Origin: Dehalococcoidales bacterium
GTDB taxonomy: Bacteria; Chloroflexota; Dehalococcoidia; Dehalococcoidales; JAQTVP01
Reading direction: 5' to 3'
Assembly (NCBI GenBank): GCA_028707015.1
Contig: JAQTVP010000004.1
Location: 1-23,861, forward strand
DNA: 23,861 bases
In this document: piece after piece, positions 8,955 through 17,097 of the stretch
Numbering within the stretch: the stretch's first letter is position 1
How the letters are laid out: every line of letters begins with the position of its first letter
Position numbers and translations under genes: made by a program
Notes under the pieces: generated by a model
Told to the model about the DNA's origin: nothing
The model's database searches: none
Seen by the model: only the letters and a program-made list of their open reading frames with translations

Positions 8955-9015
8955 CAACCTGTGATATAGTAAGGAAAATTATTGCATCTTATAAAATATT
9001 CTTTTGGAGAATAAT

Positions 9016-10020
9016 ATGGTTAGCAGGATGAAGCCAGTCATAGTTATTACAATGGGAGATGCCGCTGGCATTGGCCCGGAAATTATTGTGAAAGCTCTTC
9101 AAACTGAAGATATCTATAACATCTGCCGCCCTCTAGTAGTGGGTGATAAAACTACTATGCAGAATACCATTAAATTACTTAAAAATCCGCTAAAGATAAA
9201 TGTTATTGATGATATAACCGATATAAAAGGTGACTACGGCTATATTGACCTGCTTGACTTAAATAACCTCACATCAGCAGAAATACACACCGGACAAATA
9301 TGCAAAACCTGCGGGCGAGCCGCAATGGAGTACATAACTAGAGCCACTGAGCTAACTTTAGCCGGTAAAGCACAGGCTTTAGTAACAACACCCATCAATA
9401 AAGAGGCAACAAAACTAGCCGGTTATCAGGATATGGGACATCTCGAATATCTGGTTCGTCTTACCGGTACTACGGAATACGCTACCATGCTGGTTTCCGG
9501 ACCTCTGAATGTGGTTCACTTGACTACTCATTATTCCCTGAAAGATGCCTGCAAGCTAGTGACCAAGGAACGCATTATAGAAAAATTAAAGTTAATTTTT
9601 AATTCTTTCACAAAATGGGGAGTCAGCCAACCACGAATCGCTGTAGCCGGACTCAATCCTCACGCCGGAGAAGGGGGTCTTTTTGGCCGTGAGGAGATTG
9701 AAGAAATAGCTCCGGCAATAAAGGAGGCGCAAAGTATCGACATAAACGCCCACGGGCCCATCCCTGCCGATTCAGTTTTCAACCGGGCAATCAATGGAGA
9801 ATTTGATGTAGTCCTCGCTCTATATCACGATCAGGGACACATTCCGGTAAAAGTATATGGTTTCGAAAAGAGCATAAGCATTGCCCTGGGGTTACCCTTC
9901 ATAAGGACTTCTGTCGATCATGGTACAGCTTTTGATATTGCCGGGAAAGGCATCGCCAACGCAGAGAGCATGGCTGAAGCAATAAGAACCGCCGTTAAGT
10001 TAATTGAGACAAGTAGATAA
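9016..10020 (+). CDS. PdxA-family 4-phosphate dehydrogenase (PdxA or PdxA2-like)
   Basis: A 334-residue metal- and NAD(P)-dependent oxidative decarboxylase of the PdxA family. Classic PdxA oxidises 4-phosphohydroxy-L-threonine in vitamin B6 synthesis; PdxA2 members act on D-threonate or D-erythronate 4-phosphate. Seen: MGDAAGIGPEI near the start, TTPINKEA, a metal-ligand histidine in HLTTHYSLKDA, GLNPHAGEGGLFG, GPIPADSVF, and YHDQGHIPVKV. The last motif reads HIPVK where E. coli PdxA has LPVLK, which in my recollection favours the PdxA2 branch. No sugar-acid kinase (DUF1537) partner and no other pdx gene is visible. ATG at 9016 is chosen over the in-frame TTG at 9004 because GGAG lies six bases before it. 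The last 26 bases overlap the converging Nudix gene. Confidence 0.88.
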   Translation: MVSRMKPVIVITMGDAAGIGPEIIVKALQTEDIYNICRPLVVGDKTTMQNTIKLLKNPLKINVIDDITDIKGDYGYIDLLDLNNLTSAEIHTGQICKTCGRAAMEYITRATELTLAGKAQALVTTPINKEATKLAGYQDMGHLEYLVRLTGTTEYATMLVSGPLNVVHLTTHYSLKDACKLVTKERIIEKLKLIFNSFTKWGVSQPRIAVAGLNPHAGEGGLFGREEIEEIAPAIKEAQSIDINAHGPIPADSVFNRAINGEFDVVLALYHDQGHIPVKVYGFEKSISIALGLPFIRTSVDHGTAFDIAGKGIANAESMAEAIRTAVKLIETSR

Positions 10021-10522
10021 GTAAACCAGCTATACTTTTAGCATCGCAAATGCTGCCAGAGGCAATAAGGACAGGAATCTGGCTAATCGGCACACGAACT
10101 ATCTCAATACTATCAGTATCTTCAGCATGGAGCTGATTGGGCACAAGATCAGTAGCCAAGTAACAATAGAGATATTCCGTACAGAAACCCGGAGCCGAGT
10201 AAAAACCGCCTAAACTCTCCACTTTACGAGGCAGATAACCAGTTTCTTCTTGCATTTCCCGCTGCACCGTAGTTACTGCATCTTCACCAGGTTCTATACC
10301 GCCAGCAGGTATTTCCAGTAACTCCTTTTCCACCGCCTTACGGAACTGCTTCACCAGCAGCACATCTTCCTCTGTATCAATAGCTACAATAGCCACACAA
10401 TCAGCATGCTCAACAATCTCACGAGTAGTTTCCCGTCCATCAAGCATCCTCACGGTATCAATTCGTACTTTTACCGCTCTTCCATTAAATATAGATCGGA
10501 CAGACAGTGTCTCTTCGGACAA
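9995..10522 (-). CDS. Nudix hydrolase, ADP-ribose pyrophosphatase-like
   Basis: A 175-residue Nudix enzyme. The Nudix box fits the consensus exactly at residues 74-96: G74, E80, R88, E89, E92, E93 and G95, with IEPGE and REMQEETGY visible. The N-terminal beta-rich part and the stretch after the box (SLGGFYSAPGFCTEYLYCYLA) match the ADP-ribose pyrophosphatase group, which cleaves ADP-ribose to AMP and ribose 5-phosphate. Substrate assignment is by resemblance only. TTG start at 10522, supported by GAGGAGA about nine bases upstream. It begins just after the GNAT stop, so nadK, GNAT and Nudix form one operon. NAD-derived ADP-ribose would fit alongside NadK. Its 3' end overlaps pdxA by 26 bases in antisense. 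Confidence 0.92.
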   Translation of the reverse strand: MSEETLSVRSIFNGRAVKVRIDTVRMLDGRETTREIVEHADCVAIVAIDTEEDVLLVKQFRKAVEKELLEIPAGGIEPGEDAVTTVQREMQEETGYLPRKVESLGGFYSAPGFCTEYLYCYLATDLVPNQLHAEDTDSIEIVRVPISQIPVLIASGSICDAKSIAGLLIYLSQLT

Positions 10523-10523
10523 C

Positions 10524-10988
10524 TTAAATATTCTCCTCTAAAAGACGGACAAGAGCAATTTCATCACAATCAGGAAATTTAGGACACCGATAGCACTCTG
10601 ACCAGACTTTTTGGGGTAGTTCCAGTTTATCTACCTGATAAAAACCAAAATTTTTAAAAAATTCTGGTTTGTAGGTAAGACAAAATACTTTAGTCATCCC
10701 AATTTCACTGGCTTCCTTAAGGCAAGCTTTTACTATAAGAGAGCCAATCTTCTGTTTTTGATTATCTTCAGCTACCGCCAGTGACTTTATCTCAGCTAAA
10801 TCTGACCAATTAACATGTAGTGCAGCACAAGCAATCACCTGCTCATCCTGTTTAATAACAAAATAATCTCTGATATTTTCATATATTTCACTCAGCGAGC
10901 GTGCCAACATCTCCCCCCTGCTAGCAAAGTTATTAATCAATTCCTGCATCTGTGGCACATCACCTATCTTAGCTTTTTCCAGCCTCAT
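10524..10988 (-). CDS. GNAT acetyltransferase, short N-acetylglutamate synthase (ArgA) type
   Basis: A 154-residue GNAT protein that transfers acetyl from acetyl-CoA. Seen: RGEMLARSLSEIYENIRDY (28-46), the beta-strand pair IACAALHVNWSDLAEIKSLAV, an acetyl-CoA loop that looks degenerate (EDNQKQKIGSLIV, against the usual Q/RxxGxG/A), CLTYKPEFFKNFGF, and a cysteine-bearing tail with ECYRCPKFPDCDE. The RGEML block and the C-terminal ECYRCP/DCDE block are typical of stand-alone short ArgA proteins, which make N-acetylglutamate for arginine synthesis without the amino-acid-kinase domain. This is from family knowledge, so the substrate is not certain. The ATG overlaps the nadK stop (ATGA), indicating translational coupling. 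Confidence 0.75.
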   Translation of the reverse strand: MRLEKAKIGDVPQMQELINNFASRGEMLARSLSEIYENIRDYFVIKQDEQVIACAALHVNWSDLAEIKSLAVAEDNQKQKIGSLIVKACLKEASEIGMTKVFCLTYKPEFFKNFGFYQVDKLELPQKVWSECYRCPKFPDCDEIALVRLLEENI

Positions 10989-11836
10989 TTCACACGTTTC
11001 CCTCTTAATTTTTTTTCCAGTGATCCATAAAAAGATTCCCTGGGATGAATCCTTAGAAATCGGATCCGGCTTGAGCTATGCTTTACCATAACCAGAAATC
11101 CTGTTGATAATGGTAAATTTATATGACCATCAACGCCTAACGTTGCCTGATGATAAGTATTAACACGTAATTTTACCACCGCCGTTGATGGCAGTACCAT
11201 TGAATAAGCCAGACTAAGATGAGGTAATATTGGCAATAGCACAATCTCCTTAGCTTGCGGATGAAGTATTGGGCCACCAGCCGACAGGGAATAACCGGTA
11301 CTACCGGTAGCAGTTGCCAGAATAACGCCATCGGCTTTATAGTTAGTCATTAGTTCCCCATCAATACTGGCCTCTATATCAATTATCCGGGCTATTGCCC
11401 CCCTGGCTACCACAACATCATTCAAAGCATAAAAAGTCCGAGGCGCTTCATTGCTACCTTCAACAGAGGAAAGTGTTACCTCAAGCATAACCCTCTCATC
11501 AATCCAACAATCTCCGGATAATAAATCAGGTAATTTATCAATAGCTTCACCAGCACTAAGCTCAGTCATAAAACCCAGTTTACCCAAATTTATCCCCACT
11601 ATAGGGGTTTGAGTTATCAGTGCTATTTGGGCTGCTCTCAGTATAGTACCATCACCACCTGTAGTCAGAATTAAATCAGTGCTTTGTATCTCAGCCTTAG
11701 CCTGTTCTTCTTCCCAAGCTGAACATATCCATACCGGAAGATTCCTGGAGTTTATAGATTTCTCCAGTTCCCTAGCTAAAGCATATGCAGCCTTAATCAG
11801 CGGATGATAAAGAATACCAACCCTCTTCACAACCAT
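10985..11836 (-). CDS. nadK: NAD kinase
   Basis: Phosphorylates NAD+ to NADP+ in the cytoplasm and so sets the NAD/NADP balance. 283 residues, standard length. Seen: the N-terminal VGILYHP, the catalytic GGDGT at 60-64, the conserved GINLGKLGFMTEL, the asparagine-aspartate pair in ALNDVVVARG, ATGSTGYSLSAGGPILHP, and a C-terminal beta region with VDGHINLPL. ATG start with AGGG close upstream. First gene of a three-gene operon with the ArgA-like GNAT and the Nudix enzyme. It is divergent from the apbE-rnf operon across a 196-base gap. Confidence 0.97.
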   Translation of the reverse strand: MVVKRVGILYHPLIKAAYALARELEKSINSRNLPVWICSAWEEEQAKAEIQSTDLILTTGGDGTILRAAQIALITQTPIVGINLGKLGFMTELSAGEAIDKLPDLLSGDCWIDERVMLEVTLSSVEGSNEAPRTFYALNDVVVARGAIARIIDIEASIDGELMTNYKADGVILATATGSTGYSLSAGGPILHPQAKEIVLLPILPHLSLAYSMVLPSTAVVKLRVNTYHQATLGVDGHINLPLSTGFLVMVKHSSSRIRFLRIHPRESFYGSLEKKLRGKRVK

Positions 11837-11930
11837 AAGCCCTACTTTCTACAATCAGGAATATATCGTTCGTGAGGACAAATGAAGTGTAACACCGGCC
11901 CCATAAGCTGTCAAGATTTTACACAACCCG

Positions 11931-11960
11931 TGGACATTCAAACTTATTACATGCTAGAAT
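11931..11960 (+). promoter_or_regulatory. Promoter for the apbE-rnf operon
   Basis: TGGACA (11931-11936) and TAGAAT (11955-11960) are 18 bases apart, each one mismatch from consensus, and TGC precedes the -10 box (extended -10). Predicted transcription start is near 11967, leaving a leader of about 65 bases in which I see no clear riboswitch or attenuator. Inferred from sequence only. Confidence 0.5.
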
Positions 11961-12032
11961 AACATAATCCAGCATTGATAAATTCGTGGCTCTCACCCAC
12001 AATATTATGAATTGTAAACGCGATTCACTTGA

Positions 12033-13091
12033 TTGGTTTTTATAATAAAATCTGGAGTATTTAAAGTTATTATAAAGAATTATTATAAGATTATTACCTG
12101 TTTCTTAACAGTCCTAATTGTAATGCTCGGAGTAATTAGCTGTACAGGAGAACCATTAGTCAGGTTCGAAGAGAGCCGGTCAATGATGGACACATACGTT
12201 AAGATTATTATTTATGCAGAAACATCTGCAGCTGAGGAAGCGCTGGATGCCGCCTTTACCAGAATGGAAGAGGTAGTAAATATTGCCACAACATTTAATG
12301 AGAATGGTGAAGCATATCAGCTAAACCAGGAAGGAACTTTGCAAGAACCATCTGCTGAACTCCTGGAGTTAATTAATCTATCCCTTAACTATAGCGATTT
12401 AACCGACGGCTACTTTGACATTACCTGCCAGCCACTGCTGGATTTGTGGGGCTATAATCCAAATGCAGAAAAGCAATTCTGGGAATTAGATAAGGCTTCT
12501 CAGCAGGTAAAAATCAGTGAAACAGCAAAGATAGTAGGCTCTGATAAAATAATCGCTGAAGACAGCCAAATATATTTTCAGGAAGAAGGCATGAAAATAA
12601 CCCTTGGCGGGGTAGCTAAGGGCTATGCTGTAGATGAAGCACTGGCAGTTCTGGAAGAACGAGGCATCAGGCACGCACTAATAGATGCCGGTGGTGATAT
12701 CAGAACCATGGGTACTCAGCCAGATAATGAACTATGGAGTATTGTCCTGGTAAACCCGGATAATACCAGCGAGTTTCTGGCTGATTTTTCCATTAAGGAT
12801 AAAGCGGTAACTACCTCCGGAAACTACGAGCGTTACTTTGATCCTGAGAAAAAAGCAGGTCATATACTCAACCCTAAGACAGGATATTCAGCCAGTGACT
12901 GCATCAGTGTCACGATAATAACAGAAACCTGCACTTATGCAGATGCTCTGGCTACCGGCGTTTTTGTAATGGGGCCAGAACTAGGCCTGAATCTTGTGGA
13001 AGCACTGGATAATGTGGAATGCCTTATTATTGATAATGAGAGAGTAATACACCAGTCTTCTGGGTTATCTGGATATCTAAATGAAAGGTAA
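12033..13091 (+). CDS. apbE: FAD:protein FMN transferase, lipoprotein (ApbE)
   Basis: Transfers FMN from FAD onto a threonine of target proteins; here the likely targets are RnfD and RnfG in the same operon. At most 352 residues. Seen: a lysine-rich N-terminus, a hydrophobic stretch (about 20-35) and the lipobox VISC with C37 as lipidation site, so the enzyme is exported and anchored. Conserved blocks are MMDTYVKI, LGGVAKGYAVDEAL, IDAGGDIRTMG, HILNPKTG, and YADALATGVFVMG with Mg-site D304 and T308. The start is uncertain. TTG at 12033 is the first in-frame option, since a stop codon lies just before it, but it has no Shine-Dalgarno. A GGAG at 12054-12057 would better serve a rare ATT at 12069. 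The gene ends 15 bases before rnfC. Confidence 0.95.
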   Translation: MVFIIKSGVFKVIIKNYYKIITCFLTVLIVMLGVISCTGEPLVRFEESRSMMDTYVKIIIYAETSAAEEALDAAFTRMEEVVNIATTFNENGEAYQLNQEGTLQEPSAELLELINLSLNYSDLTDGYFDITCQPLLDLWGYNPNAEKQFWELDKASQQVKISETAKIVGSDKIIAEDSQIYFQEEGMKITLGGVAKGYAVDEALAVLEERGIRHALIDAGGDIRTMGTQPDNELWSIVLVNPDNTSEFLADFSIKDKAVTTSGNYERYFDPEKKAGHILNPKTGYSASDCISVTIITETCTYADALATGVFVMGPELGLNLVEALDNVECLIIDNERVIHQSSGLSGYLNER

Positions 13092-13106
13092 CTAATATTT
13101 AGAGCA

Positions 13107-14435
13107 GTGAAAATCAAATTTTGGCAAAAGGGTAGTTCACGAGGAGTAAAATTACCTCACAACAAATTTACGGCCAAAAACGCTATTGAAACTCTCCCCC
13201 TGCCGGAAAAGGTAATTATCCCTTTACACCAGAATATTGGCGCTCCCTGTGTAGCTTGCGTTAAGAGGGGTGAAAAGGTACTTACCGGCCAGAAAATAGG
13301 TGATTCAGATAAGTTTGTTAATGCTCCGGTTCATGCCTCAATATCCGGCACAATATCTACGATAACCACAATTATTAACCCGCCTACCGGACAACCGGTA
13401 ACCGCTCTGGTGATTTCTTCCGATAGAGAGGATAGCTGGGTAGAACTCAACACAACAAAGAACCCGAAAGCACTTTCTGCAAGAGAAATTCTGGGGAAGA
13501 TAAGAGAAGCCGGAATAGTTGGTTTGGGAGGAGCTACTTTCCCAACTCATGTCAAACTCTCACCTCCTGAAGACAAGAAAATTGATACAATTATTCTCAA
13601 TGGCTGTGAATGTGAGCCTTATATAACTGCAGACCATAGAGTAATGCTGGAATATGGAGAAAAAGTACTATCCGGACTTAACCTCATCAGTCAGATACTA
13701 TCACCTAAAAACGTATATATCGGCATTGAAGATAATAAGGCCGATGCCATTACCCACCTGAGAGAACTAATTGCAGCAAAAGGATATGCTAATAGTTTTG
13801 AAGTTGTCACACTAAAATCACAATATCCCATGGGCGCAGAAAAAACACTGATTACCAATATCCTTCACCGTGAAGTTCCTATTGGCGGATTACCAATGGA
13901 TGTTGGTGTGGTAGTACAAAATGTGCACACCGCTGTGGCAATCCATAATGCTGTTTATGAAGGCAGGCCTTTTGTGGAAAGATTGGTTACTGTTACCGGA
14001 GCAGTCAATAATCCCAAGAATCTTCTGGTAAGGCTGGGCACGCCGTTGAGAACTCTTATTGATTATTGTGGCGGTTTAAAAAAAGAGGCCGGTGAAATTA
14101 TCCTTGGGGGACCAATGATGGGGATTTCCCAGCCGGACCTTGATTTTCCGGTAACCAAAGGTACCAGCTGTATACTGGTAACAGCAGGTAATCCAATTAG
14201 AGAGATGGATTGCATAAATTGCGGCAGATGCGTAGAAGTTTGCCCAATGCACCTTATGCCAACACGATTAGCCAAAAACGCCAAAGTCGGCAGATATGAG
14301 AATTGCCAGGAAGCTTACATTGATGATTGTTTTGAGTGCGGCTCCTGTGCTTACAGCTGCCCGGCTAATATACCAATTGTGCAATATATAAAAGTAGCCA
14401 AGAAAGAACTCGCCAAGAGAAGAGTGGCCAAGTGA
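13107..14435 (+). CDS. rnfC: Rnf complex subunit RnfC
   Basis: Peripheral cytoplasmic subunit of the Rnf ferredoxin:NAD+ oxidoreductase, carrying the NAD(H)/FMN site and two [4Fe-4S] clusters. 442 residues. Seen: an N-terminal barrel-like part (VNAPVHASISGTIS), the nucleotide-binding stretch GGATFP (141-146), NGCECEPYITADHR, and VQNVHTA. The ferredoxin motifs are C369/C372/C375/C379 (CINCGRCVEVCP) and C408/C411/C414/C418 (CFECGSCAYSCP). It lacks the long repetitive C-terminal tail of many proteobacterial RnfC proteins. GTG start with only a weak upstream AGAG. The end overlaps rnfD in a TGATG arrangement. Confidence 0.96.
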   Translation: MKIKFWQKGSSRGVKLPHNKFTAKNAIETLPLPEKVIIPLHQNIGAPCVACVKRGEKVLTGQKIGDSDKFVNAPVHASISGTISTITTIINPPTGQPVTALVISSDREDSWVELNTTKNPKALSAREILGKIREAGIVGLGGATFPTHVKLSPPEDKKIDTIILNGCECEPYITADHRVMLEYGEKVLSGLNLISQILSPKNVYIGIEDNKADAITHLRELIAAKGYANSFEVVTLKSQYPMGAEKTLITNILHREVPIGGLPMDVGVVVQNVHTAVAIHNAVYEGRPFVERLVTVTGAVNNPKNLLVRLGTPLRTLIDYCGGLKKEAGEIILGGPMMGISQPDLDFPVTKGTSCILVTAGNPIREMDCINCGRCVEVCPMHLMPTRLAKNAKVGRYENCQEAYIDDCFECGSCAYSCPANIPIVQYIKVAKKELAKRRVAK

Positions 14436-15385
14436 TGACAGATAGGAAATTTCTGGTCTCACCAGGCCCACATCTCCAGGGAGGAACTTCTGTAAGCAAA
14501 ATCATGTACCTTGTGCTGCTCGCCCTTTTATTACCATCGACAGCAGGAATTTATTTCTTTGGTTTCTACGCTTTATCGGTAATAGCTGTCAGTATTACGG
14601 CAGCAATAATAACTGAATATGCTATTAAAAAACTAAGGAAAAGACCATTTATTATGGATGGAAGCAGTATTCTCACCGGCCTGCTGCTAGCGCTGGTTTT
14701 ACCGCCAACAATACCACTATGGATGGTAGCGCTGGGCTCAATATTCTCCATTGCCATTGTTAAGGAAGCTTTTGGGGGGTTAGGACATAATATATTTAAC
14801 CCAGCTCTGGGCGGTAGAGCCTTTCTGGCAGCTTGTTTCGCTCTGGATATGACCACTTGGGTAGCCCCTATGGGCTTTGGTGCTGATGCAATAACCACTG
14901 CCACTCCCTTGAACAATAATTTTGCTTGGTCGGGCAATAATCTCAGCCTGTATCAAGATTTACTGTTCGGTAATACCGGGGGTTCAATAGGAGAAACTTC
15001 AGCCCTTATGTTAATTATTGGCGGCGTTTTTCTTCTTGCTATCGGTATAATAAAATGGCAAATACCAATAGTTTATATTGGCACAGTGGCTATACTAACT
15101 CTCATCATGGGGGATGATGTCCTTTTCCACCTGCTAGCCGGTGGCCTGATGATAGGTGCCTTCTTCATGGCAACAGACTATGTCACTTCACCAATCACCA
15201 GTACCGGAAAGATAATCTTCGGCATTGGCGCCGGCATACTGACCGTTGCCATCAGACAATTTGGCGGCCTTCCGGAAGGAGTATGCTATTCTATTCTGTT
15301 CATGAACGCTGTAACTCCACTTATTGACCGATATGTAAAGGTGAGACCATATGGTCTCGTAAAGAAGGTAGTAAGTGAAAGCTAG
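14435..15385 (+). CDS. rnfD: Rnf complex subunit RnfD
   Basis: Integral membrane subunit carrying covalently bound FMN, thought to lie on the ion-pumping electron path. 316 residues from ATG 14435; a GTG three bases earlier is possible. Seen: many hydrophobic segments, the GHNIFNPALGGRAF block (117-130), MTTWVAP, and the flavin attachment region DAITTATPL (151-159). T157 is the expected FMN acceptor by alignment with the usual S/T-G-A-T-P-L. The glycine is replaced by threonine here (TTAT), a deviation worth noting; an SSAT version occurs in some clostridial relatives as I recall. Start and stop overlap rnfC and rnfG, so expression is coupled. Confidence 0.95.
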   Translation: MTDRKFLVSPGPHLQGGTSVSKIMYLVLLALLLPSTAGIYFFGFYALSVIAVSITAAIITEYAIKKLRKRPFIMDGSSILTGLLLALVLPPTIPLWMVALGSIFSIAIVKEAFGGLGHNIFNPALGGRAFLAACFALDMTTWVAPMGFGADAITTATPLNNNFAWSGNNLSLYQDLLFGNTGGSIGETSALMLIIGGVFLLAIGIIKWQIPIVYIGTVAILTLIMGDDVLFHLLAGGLMIGAFFMATDYVTSPITSTGKIIFGIGAGILTVAIRQFGGLPEGVCYSILFMNAVTPLIDRYVKVRPYGLVKKVVSES

Positions 15386-15911
15386 AACATTAAGGGAGTT
15401 TTTCCCAATTATCTTTATTACACTGGTTGTTTTTCTGGCAGTTGCCTTACTGTCTGTAACATATAGTATTACCAAAGATGAAATCAAAACACAGGAAGAA
15501 CTTAAAATACAGCGCTTACTGGAAGAAATGTTCCCGGAGATGAGTGAGTATACTTTAAAAAATGAAGTGTATACAGTATATTCTAAAGGAGATACTGTTG
15601 GCTATGCCTTTGTAGCGACAGGTAAAGGTTACGGTGGAACTATTGATATTCTGGTCGGACTGAAGAATGAAACTACTGTTAAGGGAATTAAAATAATCTC
15701 ACAGCAGGAAACTCCAGGATTAGGTAACAAGATATTAGAAAGTGATTTCACCAGTAATTTTACTACCCTGGATATTAATAATATTTTTCTCAAGAGAGAT
15801 GGGGGCAGTATAGATGCCATAACCGGAGCAACAATAAGCTCCAGAGCAGTTACTGATGCTGTCAGGACTACTATTCTGGAAAAACTTGAAGCCCTGAAGG
15901 AGAGCAAATAA
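15375..15911 (+). CDS. rnfG: Rnf complex subunit RnfG
   Basis: FMN-binding subunit held by one N-terminal membrane helix (about residues 10-29), with the flavin domain outside the cytoplasm. 178 residues. Seen: ETPGLGNKI (112-120) and the flavinylation motif DAITGATISSRAV, with T150-G151-A152-T153 and T153 as FMN acceptor. This is the canonical TGAT target of ApbE. GTG start at 15375 within the end of rnfD (11-base overlap), supported by AAGAAGG just upstream. rnfE follows after a two-base gap. Confidence 0.95.
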   Translation: MKARTLREFFPIIFITLVVFLAVALLSVTYSITKDEIKTQEELKIQRLLEEMFPEMSEYTLKNEVYTVYSKGDTVGYAFVATGKGYGGTIDILVGLKNETTVKGIKIISQQETPGLGNKILESDFTSNFTTLDINNIFLKRDGGSIDAITGATISSRAVTDAVRTTILEKLEALKESK

Positions 15912-15913
15912 TA

Positions 15914-16528
15914 ATGAGTGGGTTTAGGAAAGAATTTATTAAAGGGATAATTATTTCTAATCCGCTTTTTGTCCTGGCCTTAGGTTTTTGTCCTGCGCTG
16001 GCAGTCAGCACTTCTGTGGACAATGCTATTGGTATGAGTGTCGGGGTTGCTTTTGTTCTCCTTGGCTCTAACATAATTGTATCCGCCATCAGGAAATCCG
16101 TTCCAAATATTGTACGCATTCCAGTTTTTATTGTTATCATTGCTACCTTTGTTACTGTGGTAAACCTGATTTTTCATGCGTTTGTACCAGCACTTTACGA
16201 ATCCTTAGGTATATATCTTCCCTTAATTGTGGTGAACTGTATTATTCTCGGTAGGGCAGAAGCTTTTGCCTCAAAGAACCCGATAACTTCTTCTATTGCC
16301 GATGCACTAGGAGTTAGTATCGGCTTCTTTCTAGCCTTACTCATCATTTCGCTCATTAGAGAGATGCTGGGAACCGGTAGTTTGTCACTGTTTGGCTACA
16401 ATCTGCTTACACTGCCTGTCCTGGGAGATAACCCAATGATTCTTTTCATTCTTCCACCGGGAGCATTCCTGGTTATGGGACTTTTACTAGCTTTATTCCG
16501 GAGAATGGGGGTGATGAAAGGTGAGTGA
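15914..16528 (+). CDS. rnfE: Rnf complex subunit RnfE
   Basis: Six-helix membrane subunit, paired with its homologue RnfA in opposite topology. 204 residues. Seen: ISNPLFVLALGFCPALAVS with C26 and YLPLIVVNCIILG with C109. These cysteines match those which, with their RnfA counterparts, hold an iron centre within the membrane in Rnf and Nqr structures. The rest is strongly hydrophobic. ATG start with AAGGAGAG about ten bases upstream, inside the end of rnfG. The stop overlaps the rnfA start by eight bases. Confidence 0.95.
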   Translation: MSGFRKEFIKGIIISNPLFVLALGFCPALAVSTSVDNAIGMSVGVAFVLLGSNIIVSAIRKSVPNIVRIPVFIVIIATFVTVVNLIFHAFVPALYESLGIYLPLIVVNCIILGRAEAFASKNPITSSIADALGVSIGFFLALLIISLIREMLGTGSLSLFGYNLLTLPVLGDNPMILFILPPGAFLVMGLLLALFRRMGVMKGE

Positions 16529-17096
16529 ACTTATATCAATCTTCCTCAGCGTAGCAGTTATTAATAACCTTATTATCTCAAAATTCCTGGGGTTATGTCC
16601 TTTCTTTGGTGTTTCCAAGAAAATAGGTAATGCCCTTAGTATGGGAATTGCGGTAACCCTGGTAATGCTGGTGGCATCAATCGCTACTTGGTTTATCAAT
16701 AACTTGATTCTTATTCCCTTTGAAATTGAATATATGAATATCATTATGTATATACTGGTAATAGCAGCACTGGTCCAAATCATCGAGCTTTTTATCAAGA
16801 GAACGAATCTATCGCTATATAATGCACTGGGTATATATCTCCCGCTGATTACTACAAACTGCGCGGTACTGGGTATTACCCTGATAAATGCACAGGAAAG
16901 TTACGGTTTACTTGAAAGTATCGTTTCTTCTCTGGGCGGCGGTGTTGGTTTTCTGTTAGTTCTAGTTATTATGTCCGGCATACGGGAGAAGTTGGAGATT
17001 GCTGATGCCCCTTCATCAATGCGGGGTTTACCAGTAGCTATGCTGGTAGGAGCTATGCTTGGTCTCACATTCTTTGGGTTTGGAGGTATGATATAG
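16521..17096 (+). CDS. rnfA: Rnf complex subunit RnfA
   Basis: Six-helix membrane subunit and partner of RnfE. 191 residues, standard length. Seen: VINNLIISKFLGLCPFFGVS with C26 and YLPLITTNCAVLG with C114, the pair expected to complete the intramembrane iron site, and the terminal SMRGLPVAML with a hydrophobic end at FGFGGMI. The assignment as RnfA rather than RnfE rests on NNLIISKFLGLCPF and TTNCAVLG, which are characteristic of RnfA. GTG start overlapping rnfE, with GGGGGTG eight bases upstream as a possible ribosome site. Confidence 0.95.
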   Translation: MSELISIFLSVAVINNLIISKFLGLCPFFGVSKKIGNALSMGIAVTLVMLVASIATWFINNLILIPFEIEYMNIIMYILVIAALVQIIELFIKRTNLSLYNALGIYLPLITTNCAVLGITLINAQESYGLLESIVSSLGGGVGFLLVLVIMSGIREKLEIADAPSSMRGLPVAMLVGAMLGLTFFGFGGMI

Positions 17097-17097
17097 T

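Noticed and set aside
9004..9015. TTG 9004 as the start of the PdxA-family gene
   Set aside because: It would place the GGAG ribosome site inside the coding region; ATG 9016 has that site at the right distance.
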